Assembly: GCA_008360955.1 (NCBI GenBank)
Contig: LUCM01010080.1
Span: forward strand, 31,330-95,329
Direction of reading: 5' to 3'
DNA from: Fasciolopsis buskii
Lineage: Eukaryota; Platyhelminthes; Trematoda; Plagiorchiida; Fasciolidae
Length of the DNA stretch: 64,000 nucleotides
Position 1 is the stretch's first letter. Each line of letters opens with the position of its first letter. The notes beneath the pieces are model-generated. The model saw only the letters and a list, made by a program, of their open reading frames with translations. It was not told the DNA's origin and did not search any database. This document shows, one piece after another, positions 50,924 through 62,701 of the stretch. Made by a program: the position numbers and the translations under genes.

Positions 50924-50924
<1 letters not shown>

Positions 50925-50950
<26 letters not shown>
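50925..50950. repeat. (GT)13 microsatellite, copy 1
   Basis: Thirteen uninterrupted GT units, identical in length to the run at 53151-53176 in the second copy. Confidence 0.95.
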
Positions 50951-50958
<8 letters not shown>

Positions 50959-51026
50959 TTGGATTTGTCTGCGATTGGGTACTATTGCGTCTTACCATTA
51001 GGTTTGTGCTTGAATGGATTAACTAG

Positions 51027-51027
51027 N
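51027..51027. other. Ambiguous base (N) at the junction of the duplicated segment
   Basis: The only N noticed in the window lies exactly between the end of copy 1 (AACTAG) and the start of copy 2 (GATGAGCAGC). This points to an assembly join rather than a sequenced tandem duplication. Confidence 0.95.
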
Positions 51028-51439
51028 GATGAGCAGCAATCTTTTACTGCTCCACTCTGCCGGTCATCATGGGGAGTGTGGTCAAACTATGACGTGCGCT
51101 AAGAAGGTGAATAAGGGTATCAAGTGAACCGATGTCGGTTTTTAGGGCAAAAGTTTTGTCAACCAGAAATAACCTGTGATTGGAACAGACACGATTGAGG
51201 GACTAACCGATGTCACTTCGATCCGCTGGGGCAGCAAATGGGTAACTGATATGGCTTTCTTTCTTCATTAAACAACCAACTTAGGCCTTGAAAATACCAG
51301 CAACCACCCCAGCATGTTACACACACAATCCGGAATAATCGCGCTAGGTTCAGGTAGAACCGATGTTTAGCTACATGAGGTATACATTAGGTAGGGTTAT
51401 ATCCATAAATGGTGAATATACATGGGGATTTTAGTCCAC

Positions 51440-52128
51440 TGCTGTTGACATACACGGAACCTTCCTACCCAACTCCACACAAAACAGCTACTGACGGGGT
51501 ATCCGTCTAACAGTGCCCAAAGTGAACCCGACGCCAGCATCACCACCGGCACTGGAAGTCGGATTACCTGACATGCAAAGAGTGAAACGACGGTAACAGA
51601 TTGCATATGAGCCACTATGCGCTTACTGAAGTGATGTTTTACATACATGTTTTGGAAATGCAACATGCATCCATTTTAATGGTTTCAATAACTCTAGGTG
51701 GAACAGTTTGTTGTCCCGCTAGATATAGTCCGTGGACAGTGAAGACACCCAAATATAAGGAATATTCGGGCCTGATTAATTCGCTCACTTTATGTCTTGT
51801 CCTCCCACTAAAGACGATATCAGCCAAATATACTGAGGAGTAAACATATGTTGATTCTCGAACTTCCCCGGTATGGGAAAAACGGAAATTAATAGTTCCT
51901 TTCAGAGAGGGTGGTGATGTTACCTAGGCAAGCGATATTATGTTATTGCCCACAAAGCAGTAGTTTCGCTTTGGCAACCCTAACTGAAGACTTCGATTAC
52001 GTAGTTGATTCTGGGGTTAAACGTCGTCTGGTATTTCTATATCTATCTGTCAGGTCTAGTTAGGTCTTCGGATTAGGGAGCCATTCTGCCTTGGTTTTGG
52101 TGTGGAAGAAACGCACAATCCGCGCCAC
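51440..52128. other. 689-base insertion/deletion block between the two copies, flanked by CCAC
   Basis: The block sits between CCAC (51436-51439) and a second CCAC (52125-52128), while copy 1 has a single CCAC at 49899-49902. This is compatible with a 4-base target duplication or with a deletion by microhomology. No terminal inverted repeats, transposase or retroelement motifs were recognised. Open frames on both strands (for example plus 51601-51843) match nothing known. Confidence 0.8.
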
Positions 52129-52425
52129 CTCGTCAAGGTGCGTTTTAGTAGATTTAGACTATATGCTTAGCAATTACCGCTTAATTTCAAGTTCTTCTTA
52201 TCGCTCTTCAACTAACATTTTAAGTTTGATTGAGTGCTCTAGTAGGAAATGGAGCACCCTAGTATTAGGTGAGAAATAGCACTGTTTATGTAGGTGCACG
52301 AATTATGTGAATTTACAAGCGATCAAGGCATTTTTTGGTGACAGTGATTTTGCATTCAACCAATTTAGACGGGTAACCATTGATCCCTAAGTGAAACGTC
52401 CGAACACCGTTCGGCGTGTCCACAT

Positions 52426-52472
52426 AAGCAGTTGGTAGAGCACACCAGATGCAGATATGTGATTGCGAATCC
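52426..52472 (+). repeat. tRNA-like SINE head or tRNA pseudogene (copy 2)
   Basis: Duplicate of the A-box and B-box pair at 50200-50246, carried inside the second copy of the segmental repeat. Confidence 0.5.
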
Positions 52473-53149
52473 TGCGGAAGTCGTAGACTTTTCACAGTTC
52501 GATCAGTTCTAGATGTGTTATAATCAGCAAACTAGACTTCCAGATTAATTTTGTGGATCCTACCGAACGGTATGGAAAGTGGGCCGAGTGGTGGTTTGAA
52601 TTAGGCGTTTTGCATCACGGGGACGTTCAAATTAACCACTAAAACTGACTATTGTTCAGAACACAACAATGGGCAAAAGAGATGTTTCCAGCTGGAACAA
52701 AAACAGACTGATTGAAACCTATCTTATTTAAAAAGACATATTTTACCTCTTTGCAGATAATTATTTTATTTAACGGTAAACAATGGAAGAAAATAAAATC
52801 AAATCCATCCGACTTCTGTCAGCCAACTAAGAAAGATGCGATTAATCTATGCCTTAAACTTCATGGTAGATTAGTCAAAGACTACTTAATGTGGAACTAG
52901 GTGTAATTCTTGTGCCAAATTTCCGTTTGTTTACGACCCTTGGGATTTCCCACCTTTGATTGACGATGTTACACAGGAACAGATACACAGGTGAGCAAGG
53001 CCGAAGACCATTAATGTTCACCGTACACCATGAACCAGCCTTGTGGAGCAAAGCAATTGCTCTGCTCGTCTTATGCGGTTAATCCCATACGTTTCCTTTC
53101 AGTTGTGCTCGGCTGAAAGCTTGCCACGGATGTGGTCGGACCAGGCCTT

Positions 53150-53150
<1 letters not shown>

Positions 53151-53176
<26 letters not shown>
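53151..53176. repeat. (GT)13 microsatellite, copy 2
   Basis: Same length as the run in copy 1. Confidence 0.95.
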
Positions 53177-53184
<8 letters not shown>

Positions 53185-53252
53185 TTGGATTTGTCTGCGA
53201 TTGGGTACTATTGCGTCTTACCATTAGGTTTGTGCTTGAATGGATTAACTAG

Positions 53253-56200
53253 ATGAGTAGAGCCAATTCCCGGTGCCATTTTAGTCTGCATAACCTCCAT
53301 CGTATCACGAAATCCCGGGCTTAGAGGATTTTCATTGCAACGGGTTGTTTGTGCGGGTGACATTTGGGTTAAACGTGAAACGCTTGTCGGACAGTAACTG
53401 ACTTGTCCAAAATAGAATATTTGGAACATTGCCTATCACGATTATCGTGGAAACAACGAAACTAATAATGTAATGTGAAAAATGGGTAGACCGAGAAGGA
53501 AACAGAGAAGCTCAGCTGCAGCAAAAATGCGTACAACTTAAACCACTAACAGCAAAACCACCGTACTGTGTGTGCGAGTGTGCGCACTCGTGCGTGTACC
53601 TAGGCCAAACTGTTATGCGACTTTCAGAAAGTTCAGACTCCGGTCCCGGTCAAAATTCTGCCTGTAAAAGTCAAGAAAACAGTTTCTACTTTCAATCTAT
53701 CCTCTTAGATATCACAAGACTGAGTGTAACCCACCTTTCCTTTAATAGCTTAGTCTAATAAAACATAGCGTCACAACAAACGCCTGAGTTAGAATGTTTT
53801 TCGGTGGAGGCTACGCATTTCATGATATATGTTAAAAAAAGGAGCAGTATGCGAATGCCATTAAGCTTAATAGATCGATTCAAAAAATAATTTTGTTAAC
53901 GAGAGGGTGAAGTTCTGGAGACTTTATCTGGAAGTCTCAAATGATGACGAAGACTTCAGCTAAGTGAAGGAGAATGTGAAGAAACAAAACCCACAAGATA
54001 ATAGGATTCCGAGCAACGAAATTGTCTGGATATCATACGAGGGAGGAAGGGAGCTTGCTGAAAAAGTATGAGAAATGTACAGTATGCTCACAGGATATAC
54101 AAAGCTCTTGTAGAAACTCATAAAAAGAACGTCTTGTGAAGAATTTCCTCTCCAGCAGGTGGCAGTATAAGAAATTAAATATTTAAATTCGTATTCCTTC
54201 TATTCAGGAAGAATTGGTGAATCCTTTCGATTGTAAGCCGCTTGCTTTGTTATTATCTGGTGATCGAATAGGAATTTCACCGATATCCCATTTCAGCCAC
54301 CATTGTATATCGTAACCATAACGCATCACGAGCTCGTTAGGAAAAACAAAGTGAGGTTAATTCACAACAATTTGGCGGTTGTTTTGATAGGAATCCAGCA
54401 TTAATGAACTGCGGTAATCGATGGGCCCGCTATTATCTTCCAGTAATTGCTTGGGCTTCTTGATGTGGCATCTCGGACCTCCGGAGTGAAATTGCTTTTA
54501 CCGTGTAGTACAAGAAGCTTCAGAATTCCTAAATCAGCATCCATGGGTTAGGAAACCTCTTTATTTATCACTCGTAGACAGGAAGCATACTTTGGAAAGA
54601 ACGGAGATTCAGGCCAGGGTAGAATTTTATATGAAGCATACCCTCCACCCAATGTACTTTTACTCGATTAACGTCAGACTGAGAGAAGAACACTATACAC
54701 TAGCGCTATTTTATATTGGATACTTTCTTAGAGTGAAAGGGATATGTCCGTTACCACAAAGTTGAAATTCTCCCTGTCCGAAGTGCATTCTCTTTTGATA
54801 AGTTGACATGGATTTTCCAGTCGTGTTCGTGTGAGAGTGAACAATTTGGACGGGAGTAAGAAAGTGGGACAACTTCTGGGAGAATTTCCTTCTAGAAATG
54901 TTTATTTTCTGAATCGCCATATAGCATTTATTCGCCAACACAAATGACACGTCCTTAAACGGAGGTAATCCAAAGTCTGTGATACTGGGCGGGATAATTA
55001 CATTCCATGGTTGTTAAGGCGATCAATTCATTACAAAAAATACCTGGGGAAAATTGGAGCGTTCCAATAGTACTCAAGTCTATCTGGACAATGATACATG
55101 GAATATCTATCATAATTTGCGATATAATTAGACGAAAGAAATTTTTAATACCAATATGGATAACTGTGCTCACTTTCGGATATGGTTGATTTCTTCCATG
55201 AGAACTGTGCCCTCGGAATGGTTTATTTGTTTGATATGATACAAATAGTAGTCTTATTTATTTTGCAACGTTGGAAAGGCCTAAGTACAAAAGTTTAAAT
55301 CGACCGATGATTTCTAATTCGTTTTTTATTCGCTGAACTGTAGAAGCAAAAATTTTGTTGTTTCTCGATCACTGCTTCAATGACTCAATAATAATGTAAG
55401 GGATTAGCGCAGCGCGCTTAAATGACCTTGATGCAAGGTCAACTTTAATGTAAACCACGATCCTCCTTAAGCGAAGATATTTCCGTTCGTGGTCGACCAT
55501 CTCTACTAGAACCCAGCTAGTGCAGAAAGCCCCACTGAACAAATAATTATCCGCAGCCTTTAAGTACGTGGGTACTCGTGGATAGAATACTCGATAAAAC
55601 AAGTGCGTTTATTGGACAAATGAGTTCCTTGTCACTTGTGAAGGCAAATGAAATAAGTCCTAAGACCGTTTCAAAAACGTTTATGAGAATTCCATGCTCC
55701 AAAACGATGTCATTTTTCATGTACAGACACTTTTTTCTAGAAATCCACCATTGACCGGTCTAAATACAGTCTCCTAAACGAAACCTGTAAATAATTTTGT
55801 TAGTTGCTGATGCATCTTTGCGTCTAACGAACACTAGGGCCTTAAGGATGCTAATAGTCGAAATTTTTCAAGACGTCACCCGCGGCATATATATATATAT
55901 AACACTAGGAAATCCTTACCAACGGATCAAAAGAGAATGCACTCCGGATAAGGTGAATTTTGTCTTTATGGTAACGGATATATTGCTTTCATTCTAAGAG
56001 ACCATCCAGTATAAAGATTGGCATTGTCTCCGGATGAAGTCCAGTGTTTCAATCTGCCAAAAATTACGAAACATCGTGATTCAGCTTGTTAATGGGGGTG
56101 GTTGTGTTATCACTCCCGACTGAACGTGCGAGGAAAACGCTGTTTGCCGATATCAGTCTGTCCTTTGAACTAGTTGACTTAATAGAGTGCTTTCATGCTC

Positions 56201-59200
56201 TAAAGCTTCTCTTTTATCACAGATCGGGAAATCATCTTTGCATTGTCAATCTCTGTCTCGTGATCTCTTTGTGGGCATTGGTTCCAAACCTGTGAAACTG
56301 GATCAACTCCTGGTGAGATTGGTTTGTTTAGTGTATATTAGTATGTGGTTGTTTTTCTGTCTCGCTTTTCGACTCTTCATCGAGACCCGGGCACGCAACG
56401 TCGTAGAACAGTTTCGATTGTTTCTGAAGATTTCAGGAGTGTTAGATGAACCGAGCGGATCGCAGCTTACCTGTTGTGACCTTGATACCCACGGGTTTGG
56501 CAGACGCTCTGGGCCCACATCCCCACTCCCCATCCCCCGGGATTTCCTTCGCTTATGTGGCAGCACAATGCTATTCACTGTCAGTTCGCCTTTTCGTCTT
56601 TCTTTTCCCCGAGTAAAATTGCTGATAAGGCACTTCGAGTATTCGCTTGTGATGAACTGGGACTGGTATCGCATTGTAAAGAAATGGACAGAGAACAAAA
56701 CAACAGAATGGGCAGAACAAACTGTCCCATGCATACGCTGCATCATTCCTAGACGGAAAACTAGCTTCTCCCTGAAAACAATTGAAATAGCAGGCATCTG
56801 AGTAAAACAAATGATACTGTTAGATTCGGACACGATAAAAACAAGGCAGACAGGCAGATAGAATTTAGTGGATAGATAGATAGAATGAAATGAATGGGTA
56901 GGTAGATCAATAAATACGAAGTGATGGATAGACAAGCGACAGATGATTAGATAACCTGCAGATATTCTAATCAAAACCAGCCTTCTGAGTTTGATTCGTT
57001 GGACCAAGCAGGTTAGTCGTGCTTGAACTTGATTCACTGTTGAGTCTTTTCGGTGGTTTAGCATAAAGAAACGGTATTATGATTATTTTTCAAACGCCTT
57101 TTATATGCTATGAATCTTTCCCAATCTCCATTTTTTACAGTTTAAAGATCAGGTGTCCCCTAATCGTCCGAGTGCAGATGTTTGATGGTTCCTATTGATA
57201 CCGGCGTATTTTGTCCAACGGAATTCAGGTTTTCAGCTTGTTATCGGGGCTATCTTCCGTGTATCTCGCATTGACTGACTGCGCGACCAGTGTACTGGAC
57301 TCTCGTCTATCGGTGAGACTGCCCCTTGATTCTACCTGGAAGCTTGGGGAGAAGTTGGGAACGAAAATTGAGAACAAGTTTTGATCCTACCAAAAATGAT
57401 ACGCTACACGAAGTTTAGGTGGAGCAACTGGATTCAAGCTAAAAGCTACCTGAAATAATGCTCATTATTCTGAGTTTATGAAGTGTTTGTTGCAAGCTGA
57501 ATTGTCCAAAAGTGAGTCTCATGGATAATTCACAAATATGTAGAAAATTATCCTTTTGTTTCCCCACTTACAAAACACCTGAACATCGTGCCCTGCAAGC
57601 AATTAACACAAACCAATTAGTTATCCAAGTTGCATTTATTCTGCTTAATTTTGATTCGAATTCTTACCCATATCATTTAAAATCTCTGTTTCTGTCAAGG
57701 CTGTCGTCATAAATGTTAGGTTGATTCATATGCATGTGGATTGTTCTGTGTTCTTGGACATGTGTTCTGACACTTTCATGATAAGCACCTGTACCCTCAT
57801 CCATATATCTACCCGGGTTAATCTCATACCCATCTTCCGATCACATTACTTTCTTTGTGTGATTGCCCTCCAACTGTCAAATACGTGCATGTATGATAGA
57901 GAAGAATAAAACAGAGAAGTAAAAGCACAAGATTTCGCAAGGCGTACCCCAACCTCATCTATTAGTATGTGAATCATTTTGTAGGTTGCACTTGGGATGT
58001 ATTCAAAAACTTACGGAACCATCGAAGTATGTATGTGATCCATAACCAGTACCAATCTCAGCATGAACCTTGATTATTTATTGCTTATTCTAGCTTGACA
58101 AATTCTGTCGAAGCTGGAGCATTCAAATCTGCTCAGAGCTCGTCTGTCAGCGAAATATCTCACCTAGTTTTCACCAATGCAACATGGATACGTAATGGAA
58201 TGAACACTAATGACATTGAATAAAGGCTCAAGAGAATGTTGTTCGGAATTTACCTTTGCGTAGTGGTGCCCTGTATCCGTACCACATTGCTGTCGGTCGA
58301 ACTGTGCTTTGTTGTTCTAAGTATCAACATCACGCGTAAATCTGGAACCCAGTCAATGAAATTAGCGGCCTACTGTGAGTTTCAGAAATAGTTCAGTGCC
58401 TAGGGGTGAACATTTCTCTAACTTAAAACGGGCCTTTGCTTTTACAATCTGACTGAATATACTAAACGATTAAAAGATTATGCCAGGTGACTGAAACAAC
58501 CGTAGAATGAAAGTTGATCATGAAGTAATTGTACCACGCTACCATCTCAACTGTTTTTCATAAAAAACAAGGAAATCTAATTTTTCATGCAAGCTCGTCC
58601 ACATTTCTGCACTATGAATGAAAATGTTTTGTACTACAAGTATGGTAAAGTAGCCAGTGGTATTAAACTAATTTTTCTTTTACTTCAGTTTTTCACATTT
58701 TTTCGATTCCTGAATCTACCGGATTTCAGAAGAAACTGAAGGTCGTTAAACATTTTCACTAATGGATTAGGGGCCGCATTGTGTTAATTTATTCGCGAAA
58801 ACATTGGCCCTCGATGTTAACCTTGGAGTCACCTCTCACAGCGTAAAACGGCAAAATGTACGTAACCTCAAAGACGCACTGTTGTTACATAATAATAACA
58901 CTGTTTCCGTTGGTGGCCAAGGATGGTCATCCGGCAGCATCCCAAGATAAACTGTGCTGAGTCCATGGAGCCCAGATCTTGGGGTGCAACACCGCATGAC
59001 ATTTTCGCGAACAAAGCCCACGGATTTGTCGGTACCTGTTCCTGATGGCTTGTAAAACGCAGTTTAAAGAATCGAGCAATGGACCGCGTGGTACTGAACT
59101 TTTAACCTCATACGTATCTGCTATTTCGGAGGCGAAACCTCCGATATGGGAGGAACCTCTCCGTTCATTTTCTCCCTCCTTCGACTTTTCCGAAAGGTTG

Positions 59201-60581
59201 TACTTTGTCATGTATTTGGTTCATTAAATTGAAAGTCTCGCTTACTCTAAACGTCTTGTTATATTATAGTAACGTGATCTTCAGGCAAAAATCTACACAT
59301 CTGAATGTCAAATTCTTAGAGTTTCATCGAAGACGCTGTTGGCGATTTACTTTGTGGACAAATTCAAAGTTAGGCCACAGACTGTTGTTTTCGGCACAGG
59401 TTTCTTTGGAAGATTTGTCACGTTTGAGCTTGGCTGCGTAAACCATGTAGTAAAAGTAAACAGCTGAATATAATTTGAGAACCATTTTATATGATCATAA
59501 TTATTCCTCTGTAACTGATGCTCGTTCGCTGACGTTGATTCATTATTGAACACTTGTTCGGGCACCGATATATTTCAAATGACAAAGCAATACTCCTTTT
59601 GGTCTATGCAGAGGTATTACTCCCTATTCAGCTGTAAAGTCCAACTAGTCATTCAGAACTGTGGAAGCACTGTTCGACTGCCCTCTCTGAAGTAGTAACT
59701 ATCAGCACTACACATACTTGACATCGGAACTGGGACGTAAACCCGTGAATAACGATTACGGGCGGAGTACCATAGACGTCAAGCCTCAACGGTAAGCTGA
59801 ACATCAAAGCCACATGAGGCATCAACCAACATACGAATCCGTTTAGCAATAGCATTAAAGAACTTACTACTTTTCAGTAAGTAAGGTTAAAAGCGGAACT
59901 TGAAAACGTCACAGTCAGCTCCGAAGAAACGAGCTGTGATTAGCATGTTACACTAACCGTATTTTCCGTTTCGGAAATTCGACCCATTTTTCACCTACTT
60001 GTAAGTAGGCTGGATATTTGCCTTACATTTTACAGTTCTGAATTTGGATGTCGGTCAGTCGGTTGAGTTTCCTTGCTGTGCGGGATGCAACTATCCGTGG
60101 ATATCAAGTCCAATTAACTGTTCTTGACTAGGCAATTGTGCCATATCTCGATTTTGCGAGGATATACCGAGCAGAGGACACGGCAGTTAATTCAAACACA
60201 CTCATGATACTGGGAAATGCTGAAGAATTCAGTCAAAAGTTTCCACGTATTAGATAGTGATTGAAACATGATACACTGATCGAAAGAATAAACTGCATGA
60301 GACAATAGTTCAAAGTCTATCCTTTGTTCACGTCAGTCAGTCGAAACGGTAAAACGCAGCGGCAAATAAACGGAACCGCAAGAGCGTGAAGTAAAATTTG
60401 ACGAAGTTAACGTGAAATTCGAAAGTGTATTGTTGTTATAAATTCTTCGGTGAACAATCGGAATCAGTATTCGTGTTTCGCTTCCTTGGACGTGATTAAG
60501 TCATCATGTGTCTGTGTACACTGATTCGAAAAGCCAGATGGGAACAGGTTTATGATAAATGAATCATAGTGGGCAGATTAC
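53253..60581. other. Downstream side of the SH3 gene, no firm exon
   Basis: About 7.3 kb that may contain the remaining 3' exons of the minus-strand SH3 gene. A GC-rich patch at 56370-56560 is open on both strands. On the minus strand it ends in ...NPWVSRSQQ before a consensus donor CAG|GTAAGC at 56470. On the plus strand an exon-like segment lies at 56223-56312. A minus frame at 58927-59211 is also open. No domain could be recognised in any of them. A short GATA-type run occurs near 56870. Confidence 0.35.
56223..56312 (+). CDS. Possible single coding exon, unknown product
   Basis: Ninety bases, phase 0 on both sides, lie between a pyrimidine-rich acceptor (CTTCTCTTTTATCACAG) and CTG|GTGAGA. 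They encode 30 residues ending in GSKPVKLDQLL. The splice signals and open frame are good, but there is no protein similarity and no partner exon was identified. It is on the opposite strand to both recognised genes. It may be a chance open frame. Confidence 0.2.
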
Positions 60582-60686
60582 TCGTACAAATGGGATCGGA
60601 AATATGCCTTGCTGTCCAGTAGATGCAGACTCCCCACGGAACCAGTTGGGATCCACCGCCTCGTAGAGGTAGAGAATGTCACCGCA
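60582..60686 (-). CDS. Multi-SH3 adaptor protein, exon encoding the second half of an SH3 domain
   Basis: A 105-base exon of 35 codons, phase 0 on both sides, after acceptor TTATTTAG. It encodes GDILYLYEAVDPNWFRGE followed by GQQGIFPIPFVR. This supplies the SH3 RT-loop end, the conserved NW of the ligand groove and the GIFPxxFV end. It completes the SH3 domain begun in the exon at 62462-62701; the joined text reads LPLQ-CGDILYLY. The wording is closest to the first SH3 of SORBS proteins (LPLQKGDIVYIY...NWYEGE...GIFP). The 3' splice is set at CGA|GTAATC, like the donor of the previous exon. If it is not spliced, the frame stops five codons later (VICPL then TGA), which would make this the last exon. 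Confidence 0.82.
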
Positions 60687-62461
60687 CTAAATAACATAAA
60701 TGTGACAGAAAAGGCTTTGAAACATAAATATGGTCAGACAAGTTACCATCATGACGGTCGTATGTGACTGGACCCCAGTGAGATTAGAGGTTTCTAGTTT
60801 GATTTTTTTTGCTGTGCAGATTTTTTAAAACAGATTTTGAATTTTTTGCCCGTTTTGAACTAGTCAAGAATTCTGCATTTGTAGCCTCAAAACCCATCGA
60901 CAATTTACAGTTAACCGTCATCCGTGAACGTCTTATCGTTTTTTTGTCTTCTTTCGACCAATCATTTCTATCCAGACTGCAGTTCCCAACTTTTCAGGAT
61001 TTCCGTGCTCCGATCAGCCACTGAGTTAGCCAATTTTGATTTTGCCCTATTGTGACTTCAACCTTCAAAGTTCTTCAAAGGATATATGCCATCTAACCAT
61101 TCGATTACTTCCTAGTGGGTTGATAGAAACATTTTTTCGGTGAAATTCGATCACATCGCTGATGGTTCACAGTGTTGCCTTAAGCAAGCAAAACTTTATC
61201 TTCACGGGAAAATTTTTGGGGACATTTTGAACATACCAGTTGAAGAAGCCGCGCACTATTTATCCCATTTTGACTTTTCCGAATTTGAAAAATTTGCCCA
61301 AAAGTCACGTTTTCACGACTGTCGAGTTACCTGTTCTTGATTGATTAAATATTGTGATAGCACAAGCTGAATGGCTTCTCTAGGTCGTTGGGTTTTCAAT
61401 ATATGAACCACCGTTTTCATACACTGGGCCAGATAACCTGGGATGAGTCGGAAAGATTTTAGTTTTACTGACCGGTCATTTTCAGATCACTGGACCAGAC
61501 TCACAAGCCAGCACGCTATTATGCAATACTTACCATGAACTTCATGTAGGTCGGAATTATTTATTTCATTTTTTACTAATTGAGAATGACTTAATTTTTT
61601 TGACTAAACCCAAAGTAATTTCAGAATTTTTAAGCATACCAGTTATTGCAGGCAAAAGATAGAGGGGAATTTTTATTCAAAGGATAATTGAAGCGAAACA
61701 TTCATTTTGATCATATATTCTAAAACCTTATTAATAATACAGGTGAAATGAATAGTTGAAGCATCCAACCACGTCACCCACCAGCTAATTAGGGATCATC
61801 TGCTAACGTGCACTGTCGTACAACTTAGCCTATTAGTCGTGTGGATACAAGAACACCAACCTGATGGTCAGGGGCAAGGTTGTGTACAGCTAGTCGGAGC
61901 GTCATATTGCAGTGCACATTGGAAACAGACAACGATCAATAAGTACTACTAAACCATGGTAGTCATCTATCGAGTTCGTATTCAGACTGTTCATTCAGTT
62001 GCAAGGATTTATTTTGTGTGCTACTAAGACAGTGGTCATGTCGCTCCATACCATGACTATGGAAATAAGAAGTCTGGTGTACAGTCTCAAGCCGTCTTGA
62101 GCACAAAATATGGTCTAACCCGAGAGCTAATGAGCAAACCTTTTGCCAACTTTGCACTGATGATATCGTCTTCGTTGAAGACGCAAGGTTGGTGGCTTGA
62201 CAGTCAAGCTCTCCGTTAAGACCAGCAGAATGATGGTTATCAAAGTAAAGCTGTTGCATCAACAGCCGTCTAAATATTCTTTCCGCATTTGTGATAACTC
62301 ATCTGTTTTTACCCCTTGGTTTAAGCATTGCCACGTAAAGTTTAATATTTAATTTCTTCTATGTATAAGTGAATAACTGAAGAGTTTTCATCACTTTAAT
62401 TACACTGATAACGAGCTTCGACAAAATATCCCCCTCTTCAACGGCAGACTGAACAGATTAC
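60687..62461 (-). other. Intron of the SH3 gene (about 1.8 kb)
   Basis: Bounded by CAG|GTAATC and TTATTTAG|TGC, phase 0. Two plus-strand frames (60809-61024 and 61140-61340) and a minus one (61963-62262) were examined. They are not accepted as genes. Confidence 0.7.
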
Positions 62462-62701
62462 CTGAAGTGGCAAGTCATCTTTGGATTCAGGTGTAAAATC
62501 GTATAGTGCTTGAGCTCGTGGCCTGTACTGCAACAGTGCATCTAGTTCTTCCGGGTCTAATATACGACGCACGAACGTGCTCGGCACTTGTCCGACCTGT
62601 CCATACCAAGTGGCACAACGGAGCCACCTTTCCGGAATTGTATAATCATCTAAGTGCTCCGGCGGTGGAAGCGGATCTAGACATCGCAAAACCGATCCGG
62701 C
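62462..62701 (-). CDS. Multi-SH3 adaptor protein, exon with the end of one SH3 domain and the start of the next
   Basis: A 240-base exon of 80 codons, phase 0, after the strong acceptor TTTGGTTTTTCAG and before CAG|GTAATC. Residues 1-46 give the second half of an SH3 domain: AGSVLRCLDPLP, then RWLRCATWYGQVGQVPSTFV. It has an unusually long proline-containing n-Src loop. After a linker of about 20 residues, the next SH3 begins: AQALYDFTPESKDDLPLQ, with the ALYDF and acidic RT-loop signature. Multi-SH3 proteins of this kind (SORBS/CAP/vinexin, dynamin-binding protein) link actin or junction proteins to signalling partners through proline-rich ligands. That role is inferred from the family. The first half of the upstream SH3 lies in an exon to the right. 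Confidence 0.85.

Larger units (their letters stand above)
49491..51026. repeat. Tandem segmental repeat, copy 1 (1,536 bases)
   Basis: This segment recurs at 51028-53252 in the same orientation. I counted about eight single-base differences (around 0.5%) and no small indels; even the (GT)13 run has the same length. The only length difference is the 689-base block present in copy 2. A single N at 51027 separates the copies. Contents: a tRNA-like SINE head and a GT microsatellite, with no recognised gene. Confidence 0.95.
51028..53252. repeat. Tandem segmental repeat, copy 2 (2,225 bases, with 689-base extra block)
   Basis: It matches copy 1 base for base from 51028 to 51439 and from 52129 to 53252, apart from a few substitutions. 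The extra block 51440-52128 is absent from copy 1. The flanks beyond 53252 differ from those beyond 51026, as expected for end-to-end haplotypes. Confidence 0.95.

Noticed and set aside
56303..57064. 253-codon minus-strand open frame, one of the longest in the window
   Set aside because: It is low in recognisable structure, overlaps a plus-strand frame of similar quality and probably results from a local shortage of stop codons. Only its GC-rich part is kept as a weak exon candidate.
58836..59211. Minus-strand frames at 58836-59021 and 58927-59211 as possible SH3-gene exons
   Set aside because: Acceptor and donor signals are poor and the translations contain no SH3 or other domain signature.
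60809..61340. Two plus-strand frames with phrases recalling UvrA (RERLIVFLSS and GKIFGDILNIPVEEAAHYL), which would suggest bacterial transfer
   Set aside because: The phrases are short, in the reverse order to UvrA, and lack the Walker, signature and zinc-finger motifs. They lie inside the intron of a eukaryotic gene.
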